Notes: generated by a model from the sequence alone, not told the origin. A DNA stretch of 64,000 nt from Noviherbaspirillum sp. UKPF54 (GCF_007874125.1 NZ_CP040128.1:434001-498000), one strand, 5' to 3'; shown: positions 36,575 to 46,387, numbered from the stretch's first letter. Numbers and translations are program-made.

Positions 36575-37504
36575 ATGACCGCACTTGTCATTGCTGAACA
36601 CGACAACGCTTCGCTCAAGGGAAGCACTTTCAATACCGTCACCGCTGCCGCACAGTGCGGCGGCGATGTCCACGTCCTGGTAGCCGGCCATAACTGCGGC
36701 GCTGCCGCCGAAGCTGCGTCGAAGATCGCCGGCGTCTCCAAGGTTCTGGTGGCTGACGCCGCTCACCTGGCCGACGGCCTGGCCGAGAACGTCGCCGAGC
36801 AGGTGCTGGCGCTCGCCTCGTCCTACTCGCACATCCTGGCTCCGGCTACCGCCTACGGCAAGAACATCGCGCCGCGCGTTGCCGCCAAGCTGGATGTCGG
36901 CCAGATTTCCGAAATCACCAAGGTCGATTCGCCCGACACCTTCGAGCGCCCGATCTACGCCGGCAACGCGATCGCCACCGTGCAATCGAGCGATGCGGTG
37001 AAGGTCATCACCGTGCGCGGCACCGGCTTTGATGCCGCCGCAGCCGGTGGTTCCGCCGCTATCGAAAACGTGACGCCGGCAGGCGATTTCGGCAAGTCCG
37101 CTTTCGTCTCGCGCGAGCTGGCCAAGTCCGACCGTCCGGAACTGACAGCCGCCAAGGTGGTGGTGTCCGGTGGCCGCGGCATGGGTTCGGGCGAAGCCTT
37201 CAAGATTCTCGAGCCGCTGGCCGACAAGCTCGGTGCGGCAATGGGCGCGTCGCGCGCCGCCGTCGACGCCGGCTTCGTGCCGAACGACTGGCAGGTCGGC
37301 CAGACCGGCAAGATCGTGGCTCCCCAGCTGTACATCGCGGTCGGTATCTCCGGCGCGATCCAGCACCTGGCCGGCATGAAGGATTCCAAGACCATCGTGG
37401 CGATCAACAAGGATCCGGAAGCACCGATCTTCTCCGTGGCCGACTACGGCATCGTCGGCGATCTGTTCGAAATCGTGCCGCAACTCGTTGCCGAACTCGG
37501 TTAA
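36575..37504 (+). CDS. etfA: Electron transfer flavoprotein alpha subunit
   Basis: FAD-binding subunit, 309 residues. The N-terminal half is the ETF domain; the C-terminal FAD domain has [41 protein letters not shown] and [10 protein letters not shown], all family signatures. It works with EtfB, encoded directly upstream. An acyl-CoA dehydrogenase follows after 155 bases. Confidence 0.97.
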   Translation: MTALVIAEHDNASLKGSTFNTVTAAAQCGGDVHVLVAGHNCGAAAEAASKIAGVSKVLVADAAHLADGLAENVAEQVLALASSYSHILAPATAYGKNIAPRVAAKLDVGQISEITKVDSPDTFERPIYAGNAIATVQSSDAVKVITVRGTGFDAAAAGGSAAIENVTPAGDFGKSAFVSRELAKSDRPELTAAKVVVSGGRGMGSGEAFKILEPLADKLGAAMGASRAAVDAGFVPNDWQVGQTGKIVAPQLYIAVGISGAIQHLAGMKDSKTIVAINKDPEAPIFSVADYGIVGDLFEIVPQLVAELG

Positions 37505-37659
37505 GAAGAAAAAACGGCGGGCGGCAAACAGCCCGTCGCACAAGAATAATTATTTGAAAATACCGGGCAGGCTTGCCGGGTTTGTCGCGGACATGACAGG
37601 AATTTTCCGGTCGGTCCGTAATAATTCCCGCAGCCCTGCCCATTTTTTTTGGAGCCCCC

Positions 37660-39450
37660 ATGAGCTATGTCGCCCCGTTGAAGGACATGCTGTTCGTGAT
37701 CAACGAACTCGCAGGTCTGTCTGAAGTGAATGCGTTGCCCGGCTGCGAAGATGCGAGCCCGGAAACCGTCGAAGCCGTGCTGGAAGAGAACGCAAAGTTT
37801 TGCGGTGAGGTGGTCGCGGAACTGAATGTCGCGGGCGACAAGGAGCCGAGCTATTGGCACGATGGACAGGTCACCACGACCAAGGGCTTCAAGGAAGCGT
37901 TCAAGTCGTTCGGCGAAGCCGGCTGGCAGGGCGTGCAGCACCCGGTCGAGTTCGGCGGCCAGGGCTTGCCGAAACTGGTGGCGACGCCCTGCATCGAAAT
38001 GCTCAATTCCGCCAACCTGTCGTTCGCGCTGTGCCCGCTCCTGACGGATGGTGCGATCGAGGCGCTGATGACCGCGGGAAGCGAAGAGCAAAAACAGATT
38101 TACCTGGCGAACCTGATTTCCGGCAAATGGACCGGGACGATGAACCTGACCGAGCCGCAGGCCGGTTCCGACCTGGCGCTGGTACGTTCGCGCGCGGCGC
38201 CGCAGGATGATGGCACCTACAAGATCTTCGGTACCAAGATCTTCATCACCTACGGCGAGCATGATATGGCCGAGAACATCGTCCATCTGGTGCTGGCACG
38301 CACACCGAATGCGCCGGAAGGCGTGAAGGGCATTTCGCTGTTCGTGGTGCCGAAGTTCCTGGTCAATGCCGACGGTACGCTCGGCGCGCGCAACGACGCG
38401 CATTGCGTGTCGATCGAACACAAGCTCGGCATCAAGGCCAGCCCGACCGCGGTGCTGCAATTCGGCGACCATGGCGGCGCAATCGGCACGCTGGTGGGCG
38501 AAGAAAATCGCGGCCTCGAGTACATGTTCATCATGATGAATGCCGCGCGTTTCGCGGTGGGCATGCAGGGCATCGGCGTGGCCGAGCGCGCTTATCAAAA
38601 GGCGGTTGCCTATGCGCGCGAGCGCGTGCAGTCGCGCGACCTGGCCGGCTCCAGCGGCCCGGTTGCCATCATTCATCACCCGGACGTGCGCCGCATGCTC
38701 ATGTCGATGCGCGCGCAGGTGGAAGCGGCGCGCGCCTTGGCTTATGTAACTGCCGCCGCATTTGATGCTGCACATCATCATGCTGACGATGCAGTGCGCA
38801 AGTCGAACCAGGCTTTCTACGAGTACATGGTGCCAGTCGTAAAGGGCTGGTCGACCGAGATGTCGCTCGACGTGACTTCCAACGGCGTTCAAGTGCACGG
38901 CGGCATGGGCTTCATCGAGGAAACGGGCGCTGCGCAATACTATCGCGATGCGCGCATTCTGCCGATTTACGAAGGCACGACCGCGATTCAGGCCAATGAC
39001 CTGGTCGGCCGCAAGACGGTGCGCGATGCCGGCGCCACTGCGAAGGGCATCCTGGCCCAGGTGCGCCGCACCGAGGAAGAGCTGTCGGCTTCGTCGTCGG
39101 CCGATCTGGCGGCAATCCGCACGCGACTGGCTGCTGGCTCCAAGGCGCTGGAAGAGGTGGTGAACTACGTGGTCGCCAACATGAAGTCCGACATCAAGGG
39201 TGTGTTTGCGGGCAGCGTGCCGTATCTCAAGCTGGCTGGCATCGTGCTGGGCGGCTGGCAGATGGCGCGCGCGGCGCTGGTGGCGGAGCGCAAGCTAAAG
39301 GCCGGCGAGGGCGACGCCAAGTTTTATCAAGCCAAGATCGCCACCGCGCGCTTCTTCGCCGATTACTTCCTGTCGCAGGCGGCCGGTTATCGCGCAGCGA
39401 TCGTCGAAGGTAGCGCAGGTGTCCTGGCGCTGGCGGAAGACCAGTTCTGA
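37660..39450 (+). CDS. Acyl-CoA dehydrogenase (C-terminal-extended type)
   Basis: 596-residue FAD-dependent acyl-CoA dehydrogenase of the long type with an extra C-terminal domain, similar to DmdC-like and AidB-like enzymes. The substrate/FAD blocks MNLTEPQAGSDLALVR and KIFITYGEHDMAENIVHL are visible; the catalytic base is probably the Glu in IYEGTTAIQANDL. GGAG lies 6 bases ahead of the ATG. Substrate chain length is unknown. Electrons should go to the EtfAB pair encoded just upstream. A terminator follows at 39481-39510. Confidence 0.93.
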   Translation: MSYVAPLKDMLFVINELAGLSEVNALPGCEDASPETVEAVLEENAKFCGEVVAELNVAGDKEPSYWHDGQVTTTKGFKEAFKSFGEAGWQGVQHPVEFGGQGLPKLVATPCIEMLNSANLSFALCPLLTDGAIEALMTAGSEEQKQIYLANLISGKWTGTMNLTEPQAGSDLALVRSRAAPQDDGTYKIFGTKIFITYGEHDMAENIVHLVLARTPNAPEGVKGISLFVVPKFLVNADGTLGARNDAHCVSIEHKLGIKASPTAVLQFGDHGGAIGTLVGEENRGLEYMFIMMNAARFAVGMQGIGVAERAYQKAVAYARERVQSRDLAGSSGPVAIIHHPDVRRMLMSMRAQVEAARALAYVTAAAFDAAHHHADDAVRKSNQAFYEYMVPVVKGWSTEMSLDVTSNGVQVHGGMGFIEETGAAQYYRDARILPIYEGTTAIQANDLVGRKTVRDAGATAKGILAQVRRTEEELSASSSADLAAIRTRLAAGSKALEEVVNYVVANMKSDIKGVFAGSVPYLKLAGIVLGGWQMARAALVAERKLKAGEGDAKFYQAKIATARFFADYFLSQAAGYRAAIVEGSAGVLALAEDQF

Positions 39451-39480
39451 GTCTTGTTGTGTGCGCCGCAGCGTGCATGA

Positions 39481-39510
39481 AGGGCGGCCTCGGGGCCGCC
39501 TTTTTATTTT
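39481..39510 (+). terminator. Rho-independent terminator of the etf-acyl-CoA dehydrogenase operon
   Basis: GGCGGCC, loop TCGG, GGCCGCC followed by TTTTTATTTT. Confidence 0.93.
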
Positions 39511-39594
39511 CGGCGCCCCGCTGAACTCCATGCACTTTTTTTAATCTGCCATATACTGTTTCAAGCGTTTGTCGTTCCTCATTAGGAGGGGGTC

Positions 39595-40032
39595 ATGAAA
39601 CGTTTCTTGGCTATGGCAGGCCTGCTTGCCGGGCTGCTTGCACCATGGTGGAGCAGTGCGGCGGCGGTGGACGGGATTACGACCGCCGATGCGATCGCCA
39701 TCCATGAAGCGGTGCAGTCGCAGCTGGATGCGCTGGCAAAGGATGATGCGGCCAGCGCGTTCGAGCAGGCCACACCCGAAAAGCGCATGCTGATCGGTAG
39801 CCCGGACAATTTCCTGCGCCTGATGAAAGAGCAGTACAACCCGATCTACCGCCACCAGCGCGTGATCTTTTCACACCCCGAAGTGGTCGACGGCGATGCG
39901 ATCCAGGTCGTGCGCGTGACCGACAGCGAGAGCCGGGTCTGGCTGGCGATTTTCTGGATGCAACAGGAAGAAGACAGCAGCTGGAAGATCGACGGGTGCC
40001 AGCTCGTGGAAACGACCAGCGTCTCCATCTAG
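39595..40032 (+). CDS. DUF4864-like exported protein
   Basis: 145-residue exported protein with signal peptide MKRFLAMAGLLAGLLAPWWSSAAA. The mature part (IHEAVQSQLDALAKDDAASAF, then a beta-rich end VWLAIFWMQQEEDSSWKIDGC) is consistent with the DUF4864 family and the NTF2-like SnoaL fold. Function is unknown. AGGAGGGGG stands just before the ATG. It appears monocistronic. Confidence 0.7.
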   Translation: MKRFLAMAGLLAGLLAPWWSSAAAVDGITTADAIAIHEAVQSQLDALAKDDAASAFEQATPEKRMLIGSPDNFLRLMKEQYNPIYRHQRVIFSHPEVVDGDAIQVVRVTDSESRVWLAIFWMQQEEDSSWKIDGCQLVETTSVSI

Positions 40033-40243
40033 CCGATGTCTGCTTGACCTGCGTGCCATTCACGCGGTGGCTGTGTCACGGTTCGACCTGCATCAAACCC
40101 TATCACTTCACTCATCTTGCGGCGCGGTGCGCGGCTACCTATAACAAAGCGTGGCATTGTCGCCGCGCTCCAGCCTGCTCCCGCAGGCTCGTTTCATGTC
40201 CTGCCTGAAATCTCATCATCACCCATTTCAAAGGAGGCCGATC

Positions 40244-40459
40244 ATGGCCCGCAAATTCATCGATTGCCGCGAATTCCCGAGCGATTCAAATTGCACTGTT
40301 GCCATCGCGGCAGATTCTGATCAGGAATTGCTCGAAGCTGCCGTGCAGCATGCCGTGTCCGTGCACAAACATGAGGATACGCCGGAGTTTCGCCAGCAGA
40401 TCAAGCAACTTTTCAAGGAAGGAACGCCGCCTGTCGAACGGCCGGTGGTCCATGCATAA
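40244..40459 (+). CDS. DUF1059 family small protein
   Basis: 71-residue protein of the DUF1059 family: MARKFIDCREFPSDSNC..., with a conserved Cys pair around positions 8 and 17 and the AAVQHAVSVHKHED region. These proteins often are annotated as small metal-binding proteins. The start follows a perfect AAGGAGG at 40231-40237. It lies 47 bases before the DUF1326 gene. Confidence 0.8.
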   Translation: MARKFIDCREFPSDSNCTVAIAADSDQELLEAAVQHAVSVHKHEDTPEFRQQIKQLFKEGTPPVERPVVHA

Positions 40460-40506
40460 ACGCGCCGAGACGTTCCCTGTGCGCTGATTGCATCGAGGGG
40501 ATTCAA

Positions 40507-41133
40507 ATGACTACCTGGAAAATGAAGGGAGAGTACCTAAAGAATTGCAATTGCATCGCCGCCTGTCCATGCGATACCGAAGGCTTCCCAAAGCCGTATG
40601 ACCATTGTGAAGGCATGGCGGCTATGCATATTACGGAGGGGAATTTTGGTGGCATCAAGCTCGATGGATTGCACTGGGCCGGCATTGTGCAATGGCCCGG
40701 TGCGATGCATGAGGGTAATGGCAAGATGCAGCCGCTGATCGATGAACGCGCCACGGCCGAGCAGCGCGACGCCTTGCTGCGGATATTGAGCGGCAAGAAC
40801 GGCGGTCCGTTTTTTGAAATCCTGGCGGCCGTTTGTCCGGAGGTTTATCCGCCGCAGTTTGTTCCGTTCGCCTGGGAATTCGACAGGGATGGGCGCCATG
40901 CCTATCTCTCTGCCGGCAAGTTCCTCAAGACGGCCACCGCTCCCTTGACGATCCCCGCGACCGGTGCGCCGCAACGGGTCAAGGTGCTGATGCCCGATGG
41001 GTTTGAGTACAAGGAAATGGAAGTGGCGAAAGCGACGACGCTGGAAGTGGCAGGCGAAATCAGCTTCAGCCATCAGAACACCAATAGTTCATTGGCTTAT
41101 GTCGAGCATACGCAGGACGGGGTGGTTGCGTGA
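40507..41133 (+). CDS. DUF1326 family protein
   Basis: 208-residue cytosolic protein of DUF1326. The N-terminal signature is YLKNCNCIAACPCD with three closely spaced Cys, a plausible metal site, and later conserved blocks are GIKLDGLHWAGIVQWPGAMHEG and the FGC-like FSHQNT. Function is unknown. It is followed directly by the DUF2182 membrane gene, an association known from other proteobacteria, and preceded by DUF1059. Confidence 0.82.
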   Translation: MTTWKMKGEYLKNCNCIAACPCDTEGFPKPYDHCEGMAAMHITEGNFGGIKLDGLHWAGIVQWPGAMHEGNGKMQPLIDERATAEQRDALLRILSGKNGGPFFEILAAVCPEVYPPQFVPFAWEFDRDGRHAYLSAGKFLKTATAPLTIPATGAPQRVKVLMPDGFEYKEMEVAKATTLEVAGEISFSHQNTNSSLAYVEHTQDGVVA

Positions 41134-41893
41134 TGCCGCTGGCGCCGACCGCGCGGCCGTGCTGCTCGGCTTGTGCGGGATCGGCGCCTTGTCCTGGGCC
41201 TACCTGCTTTACCAGGACTGGGCGATGCGTCACATGGATATTGTCGATATGGCGATGCCCAGCGCGCATGGGTGGGCATGGCCGGATTTTCTGCTGGTAT
41301 TCTCGATGTGGGCCATCATGATGGTGGCGATGATGCTGCCTTCGGCAACCCCGGTCGTCTTGCTGTTTGCCGCGGTCAACCGCAAGCGCCGCGTTCAGCG
41401 GGGCGCGTTTGTCGCCACTTCGATATTCCTGGCTGGTTATCTTTCGGTGTGGACGCTGTTCAGCATGCTGGCGACGCTAGCCCAGTGGTGGCTGCATGAC
41501 ATGGCGCTGGTGTCGCCGATGATGATTGCAACCAGCCCATTGCTGGCTGCCGCGCTGCTGATCGCGGCAGGCGCCTATCAGTGGCTGCCGGCCAAGCGCG
41601 CCTGCCTTGACCATTGCCGCTCCCCGATGGACTATCTCGCCGCGCACTGGCGCGCTGGTTCCTGGGGCGCGTGGTGCATGGGCTTTACGCATGGCTTGTA
41701 CTGCACCGGATGCTGCTGGATGCTGATGGCCCTGTTATTTGTGCTCGGCGTGATGAATGTCGCCTGGATCGCGGCCCTGAGCGCCTTTGTGCTGATCGAA
41801 AAAACGGTTCCGAAAGGCCTGTGGGTGGCGCGCGGCAGCGGGGGGCTACTGATGGCCTGGGGTGTTGGAATGGCGTGGGGCGTTCTTGCGTGA
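41126..41893 (+). CDS. DUF2182 integral membrane protein (putative metal-binding)
   Basis: Predicted multi-pass membrane protein (about 255 residues, 5-7 hydrophobic helices) of the DUF2182 family, described as a predicted metal-binding integral membrane protein. Conserved blocks: MWAIMMVAMMLPSATPVVLLFA and CMGFTHGLYCTGCCWMLMAL, the latter with Cys pairs. The start is probably a TTG at 41126, eight bases before the end of DUF1326 and about 10 bases after AGGA; a GTG at 41159 is the alternative. Coupled to the DUF1326 gene, so a joint metal or sulfur-related role is likely by inference. Confidence 0.75.
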   Translation: MRDAAGADRAAVLLGLCGIGALSWAYLLYQDWAMRHMDIVDMAMPSAHGWAWPDFLLVFSMWAIMMVAMMLPSATPVVLLFAAVNRKRRVQRGAFVATSIFLAGYLSVWTLFSMLATLAQWWLHDMALVSPMMIATSPLLAAALLIAAGAYQWLPAKRACLDHCRSPMDYLAAHWRAGSWGAWCMGFTHGLYCTGCCWMLMALLFVLGVMNVAWIAALSAFVLIEKTVPKGLWVARGSGGLLMAWGVGMAWGVLA

Positions 41894-41901
41894 GGAGTGG
41901 G

Positions 41902-42318
41902 TCAGCCGTATGCGCCGCCGGTAAACAGCAGGTCAAAGCTGCGCGCAATTGCGGCAATCAAGGCTACGGCGCCGACGCCCAGCGTCAGGACAAGCAGGAC
42001 CGCGAGCGGCCAGCCGGACTCGGAGCGGCGCCCCGAGGTTGCGTTATGCCGGGCATCCCATTTGTCATCCGGCGTCAATCCGACCACCAGTGCTTCGATG
42101 AAGCCGGACAGAACCGAGATGGCCAGCGGAGCGGCGACAAACAGGGAGGGCTGGGCGGGTGCCAGCAGCCGCAGCAGGAGCGACAGCGGAACGGATGCCA
42201 GATGGATCCAGGCCCATGGGTCTTTTCTGTTGTAAAGATAAAACCGGTGCGCGCCCAGGCCACCCGCAACGAAGGCGAGGAGGGTGGCGACGGTTTTGTT
42301 CTTGTGAAAAGTGGACAT
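41902..42318 (-). CDS. TM2 domain-containing membrane protein
   Basis: 138-residue protein with a TM2 domain: FVAGGLGAHRFYLYNRKDPW at about 16-35, the conserved G-x-HRFYL element, and three to four hydrophobic helices at about 10-27, 40-60, 62-83 and 105-128. Such proteins are membrane proteins of unknown function. The ATG at 42318 is preferred because the preceding 26 codons lack typical features. It is convergent with the DUF2182 gene; stop codons are 8 bases apart. Confidence 0.75.
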   Translation of the reverse strand: MSTFHKNKTVATLLAFVAGGLGAHRFYLYNRKDPWAWIHLASVPLSLLLRLLAPAQPSLFVAAPLAISVLSGFIEALVVGLTPDDKWDARHNATSGRRSESGWPLAVLLVLTLGVGAVALIAAIARSFDLLFTGGAYG

Positions 42319-42432
42319 CGGGCTGCTGCTGTAAGTTAGGGGCGAGTGGTTGCGCAGAGTGGCAGGTAGTGTGCACGAGCAATGCCTGTAAAGCAACGGA
42401 AGCGCTGCGGAAATTGCGATGCATTACCAATC

Positions 42433-42462
42433 TTGCAGGATGCGCGAAAAATAGGCTATAAT
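42433..42462 (+). promoter_or_regulatory. Sigma-70-type promoter of the rpsP operon
   Basis: TTGCAG at 42433-42438, an 18-base spacer, TATAAT at 42457-42462, then rpsP starts 43 bases later. Four of six bases match the -35 consensus, all six the -10. Confidence 0.7.
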
Positions 42463-42504
42463 TCCCGGCTTTTTCCGTCTTCGAACAATTTTTGGAAGCA
42501 CATT

Positions 42505-42759
42505 ATGGTCGTTATCCGTTTGTCCCGCTCCGGCGCCAAGAAGCGCCCGTTCTACAACATCGTTGCCACCGACTCGCGTAACCGCCGCGACGGCCGCTTC
42601 ATCGAGCGTATCGGCTTCTACAACCCGGTCGCCTCCGGTAACGACGAAGGCTTCCGTATTGCGCAGGACCGCCTGGCTCACTGGCAAGGCGTTGGCGCCC
42701 AGCTGTCGCCGACCGTTGCCCGTCTGGTCAAGGAAGCCGGCAACAAAGCTGCCGCCTAA
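42505..42759 (+). CDS. rpsP: 30S ribosomal protein S16
   Basis: Ribosomal small-subunit protein of 84 residues, [20 protein letters not shown], the family N-terminus, and a normal length. GGAAG is 7-11 bases upstream of the ATG. First gene of the conserved rpsP-rimM-trmD-rplS operon that couples ribosome assembly and tRNA modification. Confidence 0.98.
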   Translation: MVVIRLSRSGAKKRPFYNIVATDSRNRRDGRFIERIGFYNPVASGNDEGFRIAQDRLAHWQGVGAQLSPTVARLVKEAGNKAAA

Positions 42760-43305
42760 TTGGCTGGCAAGACTGCAGGGATGACTGTCCCTGATGACCT
42801 GGTGCTGGTCGGTCATGTGACCGGCGCCTATGGCATTCACGGCTGGGTAAGAATCAAACCCTATTCCGCCGATGCAGACGCGATGCTGCATGCAAAGACG
42901 TGGTGGCTGGATAAGCCCGCTTTGCACGACGTCGACATGATGGAGGCCAAGCACCACGGCGATGACGTGGTGGCGCGCCTGGTCGGCGTGGCCGATCGCA
43001 ACGGAGCGGAAGTGCTCAAGGGTGCGACGGTGCAAATCCGGCGCAGCCATTTTCCGGTGCTGACGGACGACGAGTTCTACTGGGTCGATCTGATCGGGCT
43101 GGCAGTCGAAAATCTGCAGGGCGAAAGCCTGGGCAGCGTCGTCGGCCTGATGGACAATGGCGCGCAGGCGATCCTGCAGGTGCAGGCGCCGGTTGTCGAT
43201 TCCGACAAGCCGAAAGAATGGCTGATCCCGTTTGTCGACCAGTTCGTCAAGACGGTGGATCAGGCGGCAAGGAAGATTACGGTGGACTGGGGGCTCGATT
43301 ATTGA
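42760..43305 (+). CDS. rimM: Ribosome maturation factor RimM
   Basis: 16S rRNA processing factor, 181 residues if the TTG at 42760 is used. The N-terminal RimM domain ([23 protein letters not shown]) binds ribosomal protein S19, and the C-terminal PRC-barrel contains FYWVDLIGL and [12 protein letters not shown] start at ATG 42781 would also preserve the domain; neither has an ideal ribosome binding site, and translation may be coupled to rpsP, whose stop codon abuts the TTG. Confidence 0.93.
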   Translation: MAGKTAGMTVPDDLVLVGHVTGAYGIHGWVRIKPYSADADAMLHAKTWWLDKPALHDVDMMEAKHHGDDVVARLVGVADRNGAEVLKGATVQIRRSHFPVLTDDEFYWVDLIGLAVENLQGESLGSVVGLMDNGAQAILQVQAPVVDSDKPKEWLIPFVDQFVKTVDQAARKITVDWGLDY

Positions 43306-43331
43306 GCCCATTTTCTAGGGTAGGCAACGAG

Positions 43332-44078
43332 ATGCAATTCGATGTCATCACGCTGTTTCCCGACATGTTCGCCGCGATTACGCAGTCGGGCATCACCCGG
43401 CGCGCATTCGAGAACGGCAAGTGCGCGATATCGCTGTGGAATCCGCGCGATTTCACCGCCGATAATTACCGCACCGTGGATGACCGCCCGTATGGCGGCG
43501 GCCCCGGAATGGTCATGCTGGCAAAGCCGCTCGAAGCGGCGATCAATGCAGCCAAGGCGCGTCAGGCGCAGCTGGGAGTGGCGCGGACACGCGTGATTTA
43601 CCTCTCGCCGCAAGGTAGGACGCTTACGCATCAACGCGTGATGCAGCTGACGGCGGAGCCGGGCCTGGTCTTGTTGTGCGGCCGGTACGAAGCGGTCGAC
43701 CAGCGTTTGCTGGATCGCTGCGTCGATGAGGAAATCAGTATCGGCGATTTCGTGCTGTCCGGCGGCGAGCTGCCGGCGATGGCACTGATGGATGCGGTGA
43801 TCAGGCAGTTGCCTGGTGTGCTGAACGACGAAGGGTCGGCCGTCGAGGATAGCTTCGTCAACGGCTTGCTCGATTGTCCGCACTACACGCGCCCGGAAGT
43901 GTACGAAGGCGTTGCGGTACCGCCGGTGCTGTTGGGCGGACATCATGCCGAGATTGAAAAATGGCGCCGCCAGCAGGCATTGATGGCGACGGCGAAAAAA
44001 CGGCCCGATCTGATCGAGCAGGCGCGTGCGGCGGGTTTGCTGTCGCGAGCCGATGAAAAATTTTTGAGCAGTTTGTAG
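43332..44078 (+). CDS. trmD: tRNA (guanine37-N1)-methyltransferase TrmD
   Basis: SPOUT-family knotted methyltransferase of 248 residues that makes m1G37 in tRNAs with G36-G37, preventing +1 frameshifting. Family blocks: [50 protein letters not shown] and YTRPEVYEG. The start at 43332 was chosen because it matches the family N-terminus; the open frame extends upstream over rimM. AACGAG immediately precedes it. Confidence 0.98.
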   Translation: MQFDVITLFPDMFAAITQSGITRRAFENGKCAISLWNPRDFTADNYRTVDDRPYGGGPGMVMLAKPLEAAINAAKARQAQLGVARTRVIYLSPQGRTLTHQRVMQLTAEPGLVLLCGRYEAVDQRLLDRCVDEEISIGDFVLSGGELPAMALMDAVIRQLPGVLNDEGSAVEDSFVNGLLDCPHYTRPEVYEGVAVPPVLLGGHHAEIEKWRRQQALMATAKKRPDLIEQARAAGLLSRADEKFLSSL

Positions 44079-44176
44079 TTGCAGTACCGCGCGGATGAAT
44101 CATCCGCTTGTTTAACCCCATCCTCTACCGGGCAAACAAAGATACAGCGCCGGCACGATGGTCCAAGGAGCTAAAA

Positions 44177-44560
44177 ATGGATCTGATCCAGAAACTCGAG
44201 CAAGAAGAAATCGCCCGCCTGGGCAAAAACATCCCTGACTTCGCGCCGGGCGATACCGTGGTCGTCAGCGTCAACGTGGTGGAAGGCACCCGCAAGCGTG
44301 CGCAGGCATACGAAGGCGTCGTGATCGCGCGCCGCAACCGTGGCCTGAATTCCAACTTCATCGTTCGCAAGATTTCGTCCGGCGAAGGCGTGGAGCGTAC
44401 GTTCCAGCTGTATTCCCCGCTGATCGCTTCGATCGAAGTCAAGCGTCGCGGTGACGTGCGTCGCGCCAAGCTGTACTACCTGCGCGATCGTTCCGGCAAG
44501 GCTGCACGCATCAAGGAAAAGCTGCCGAACCGCCGTGTGGTCGAGCAAGCAGCAGAGTAA
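44177..44560 (+). CDS. rplS: 50S ribosomal protein L19
   Basis: Large-subunit protein of 127 residues: [20 protein letters not shown], then [21 protein letters not shown] and the SKIVKVEVKR-type end. AAGGAG lies 7-12 bases upstream. It is the last gene of the operon and is followed by a strong terminator at 44578-44602. Confidence 0.98.
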   Translation: MDLIQKLEQEEIARLGKNIPDFAPGDTVVVSVNVVEGTRKRAQAYEGVVIARRNRGLNSNFIVRKISSGEGVERTFQLYSPLIASIEVKRRGDVRRAKLYYLRDRSGKAARIKEKLPNRRVVEQAAE

Positions 44561-44577
44561 TCGACGCTGGCTTCAGG

Positions 44578-44602
44578 AAAGGGCACCTTCGGGTGCCTTT
44601 TT
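44578..44602 (+). terminator. Rho-independent terminator of the rpsP-rplS operon
   Basis: AAAGGGCACC, loop TTCG, GGTGCC followed by TTTTT. The next gene starts only 49 bases later. Confidence 0.92.
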
Positions 44603-44650
44603 CATTTGCCGTCCAGGCGCGAATGGAAGCAGGCATTCGCGCTAGAATCG

Positions 44651-45352
44651 ATGCTGCTCAATTTGCCTCAGGAAAACGTCTTGTCCAAGCTGCTCTTCGA
44701 CCCGGAACTCCTCCCCATTGACTCCATCGCCGGCGAGCCGGCGGTTGCGCCGCAGCGCCTTACTATCGAGGGTTTGCGCGGGCAATTCTCCAATCCGCCG
44801 CTGTGGCAGCCCGAGGTTTCTGACGAACAGTTGATGCGCAAGGCGACCGGTGCGCCCACGCCGGCTTCGGTACTGCTGCCCATCATTGCGCGCGATGGCG
44901 GATTGACGCTGCTGCTGACCCAGCGCACGGCGCATCTGAATGATCATGCCGGGCAGGTCAGCCTGCCCGGTGGCAGGATGGATGAAATCGACACCTCTGC
45001 CATCGAAACCGCCTTACGGGAAACCGAAGAAGAGGTTGGACTGCACCGGCGCCATATCGAAGTCCTCGGCACCCTGCCGGACTACATCACCGGCACCGGA
45101 TTCAGGGTGACGCCGGTAGTGTCGCTGGTGCAGCCGCCGTTTGAGTTGCGTGCCGATCCGTTTGAGGTGGCTGAAATCTTCGAGGTGCCGCTGGCTTTCC
45201 TGATGAACGGGATGAATCATCAGCGGCGCGCGGTCGATCTTCCCGACGGCGCCGGCCGGCGCACGTTTTACGCGATGCCCTACGAACGGTTCTTCATCTG
45301 GGGCGCGACGGCCGGCATGCTGCGCAATCTGTTTCATTTTCTGCGGGCGTGA
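44651..45352 (+). CDS. CoA pyrophosphatase (NUDIX family, NudL-like)
   Basis: NUDIX hydrolase of 233 residues. The NUDIX box is GGRMDEIDTSAIETALRETEEEVGL, preceded by the CoA-specific stretch LTQRTAHLNDHAGQVSLPGG, which matches the UPF0035/NudL signature LLQRT...GQVSFPGG. Such enzymes hydrolyse CoA and acyl-CoAs to phosphopantetheine and 3',5'-ADP. The ATG at 44651 is preferred; an upstream in-frame ATG at 44606 lies within the terminator-adjacent sequence. Presence between rplS and the CobD/CbiB-like gene is usual in Burkholderiales. Confidence 0.9.
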   Translation: MLLNLPQENVLSKLLFDPELLPIDSIAGEPAVAPQRLTIEGLRGQFSNPPLWQPEVSDEQLMRKATGAPTPASVLLPIIARDGGLTLLLTQRTAHLNDHAGQVSLPGGRMDEIDTSAIETALRETEEEVGLHRRHIEVLGTLPDYITGTGFRVTPVVSLVQPPFELRADPFEVAEIFEVPLAFLMNGMNHQRRAVDLPDGAGRRTFYAMPYERFFIWGATAGMLRNLFHFLRA

Positions 45353-45430
45353 CGCTCGTTTTCCCGCCCCGGGTTTGATTCTGATGTTGTGCTGCGTTAT
45401 CGTATGCGTAATACGTTATAAGGCTGTCTG

Positions 45431-46387
45431 ATGACCTTTCTTTCCATTCTCTGTGCCCTGCTGATCGAACAACTCAAGCCGCTGCGCGCCGACAATCCCA
45501 TGTATGGCGCCATCAAGCAGCTCGCGGCGCGCATTGAGGCAGGGTTCAACGCGGGACAGGAGGCGCACGGCCGCACCGCATGGCTCATGATGATGCTGGC
45601 CATGATGCTGCCGACGGCACTGGTGTACTGGTTGTGCCTGCGGATCAGCCCGTTCGCCGCGCTGGCATGGAATATCCTGGTCGTGTATCTGACGCTCGGT
45701 TTTCGCCATTACAGCCATTACTTCAGCTCGATTCAATTGGCCTTGAACGGTGGCGACGAACTGGCCGCGCGGCGCTTGCTGGCCGAATGGACCGGGCAGG
45801 ATACGGCGGCGATGAGCGTCAACGACATTTCCAGGATCGCCGTCGAAAACGCACTGGTGACAAGCCACCGCAACGTGTTCGGTGTCTTCTTCTGGTTCCT
45901 GATGCCGGTCGGGCCGGCATGCGCGATCATGTACCGCGTGGCTGAATATCTGGCGCGCGCATGGAACGAGCCGGAGCACTTGAGGAACGAGCCCTTCGGA
46001 CGTTTTGCCGCCAGGGCGTTTTACTGGATCGACTGGATTCCGGCGCGGCTGACGGCGATTGCGTTTGCTATCGTCGGCAATTTTGAAGATGCAATTTACG
46101 CCTGGCGCAATTTTGCCCAGCGCTGGCAGGACGAGGCGATCGGCATCATCCTGTCGGCCGGCGGCGGCGCCATGGGCCTGCGCCTGGGTACAGCCACGCA
46201 AAGTGCCGCGGCGATTCCGGCCGCGGACGCGGCGGTGATCGATGCGGTCTCGCTGGAAGTCGAGGCGCCCCCGGGCGAAGAGGCGACCGTGCGCGCCCTG
46301 CAAAGCACGGTCGGGCTGGTCTGGCGCGCGCTCCTGTTGTGGATGCTGATGCTCCTGCTGCTGTCCTTCGCGGTCTGGCTCGGCTGA
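45431..46387 (+). CDS. CobD/CbiB-family (AmpE-like) integral membrane protein
   Basis: 318-residue membrane protein with N-terminal TFLSILCALLIEQLKPL, TMs at about 50-70, 75-90, 150-170, 195-220 and 290-316, and the conserved FRHYSHYFSSIQLALNGGDE segment. It is usually annotated CobD/CbiB family in Burkholderiales, but no cobalamin genes are nearby and it is more like the AmpE-type branch, so adenosylcobinamide-phosphate synthase activity is doubtful. It is likely a member of the neighbourhood that follows rplS and NUDIX. The inverted repeat CGTAT-GCGTA-ATACG lies shortly upstream (about 45401-45415). Confidence 0.7.
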   Translation: MTFLSILCALLIEQLKPLRADNPMYGAIKQLAARIEAGFNAGQEAHGRTAWLMMMLAMMLPTALVYWLCLRISPFAALAWNILVVYLTLGFRHYSHYFSSIQLALNGGDELAARRLLAEWTGQDTAAMSVNDISRIAVENALVTSHRNVFGVFFWFLMPVGPACAIMYRVAEYLARAWNEPEHLRNEPFGRFAARAFYWIDWIPARLTAIAFAIVGNFEDAIYAWRNFAQRWQDEAIGIILSAGGGAMGLRLGTATQSAAAIPAADAAVIDAVSLEVEAPPGEEATVRALQSTVGLVWRALLLWMLMLLLLSFAVWLG

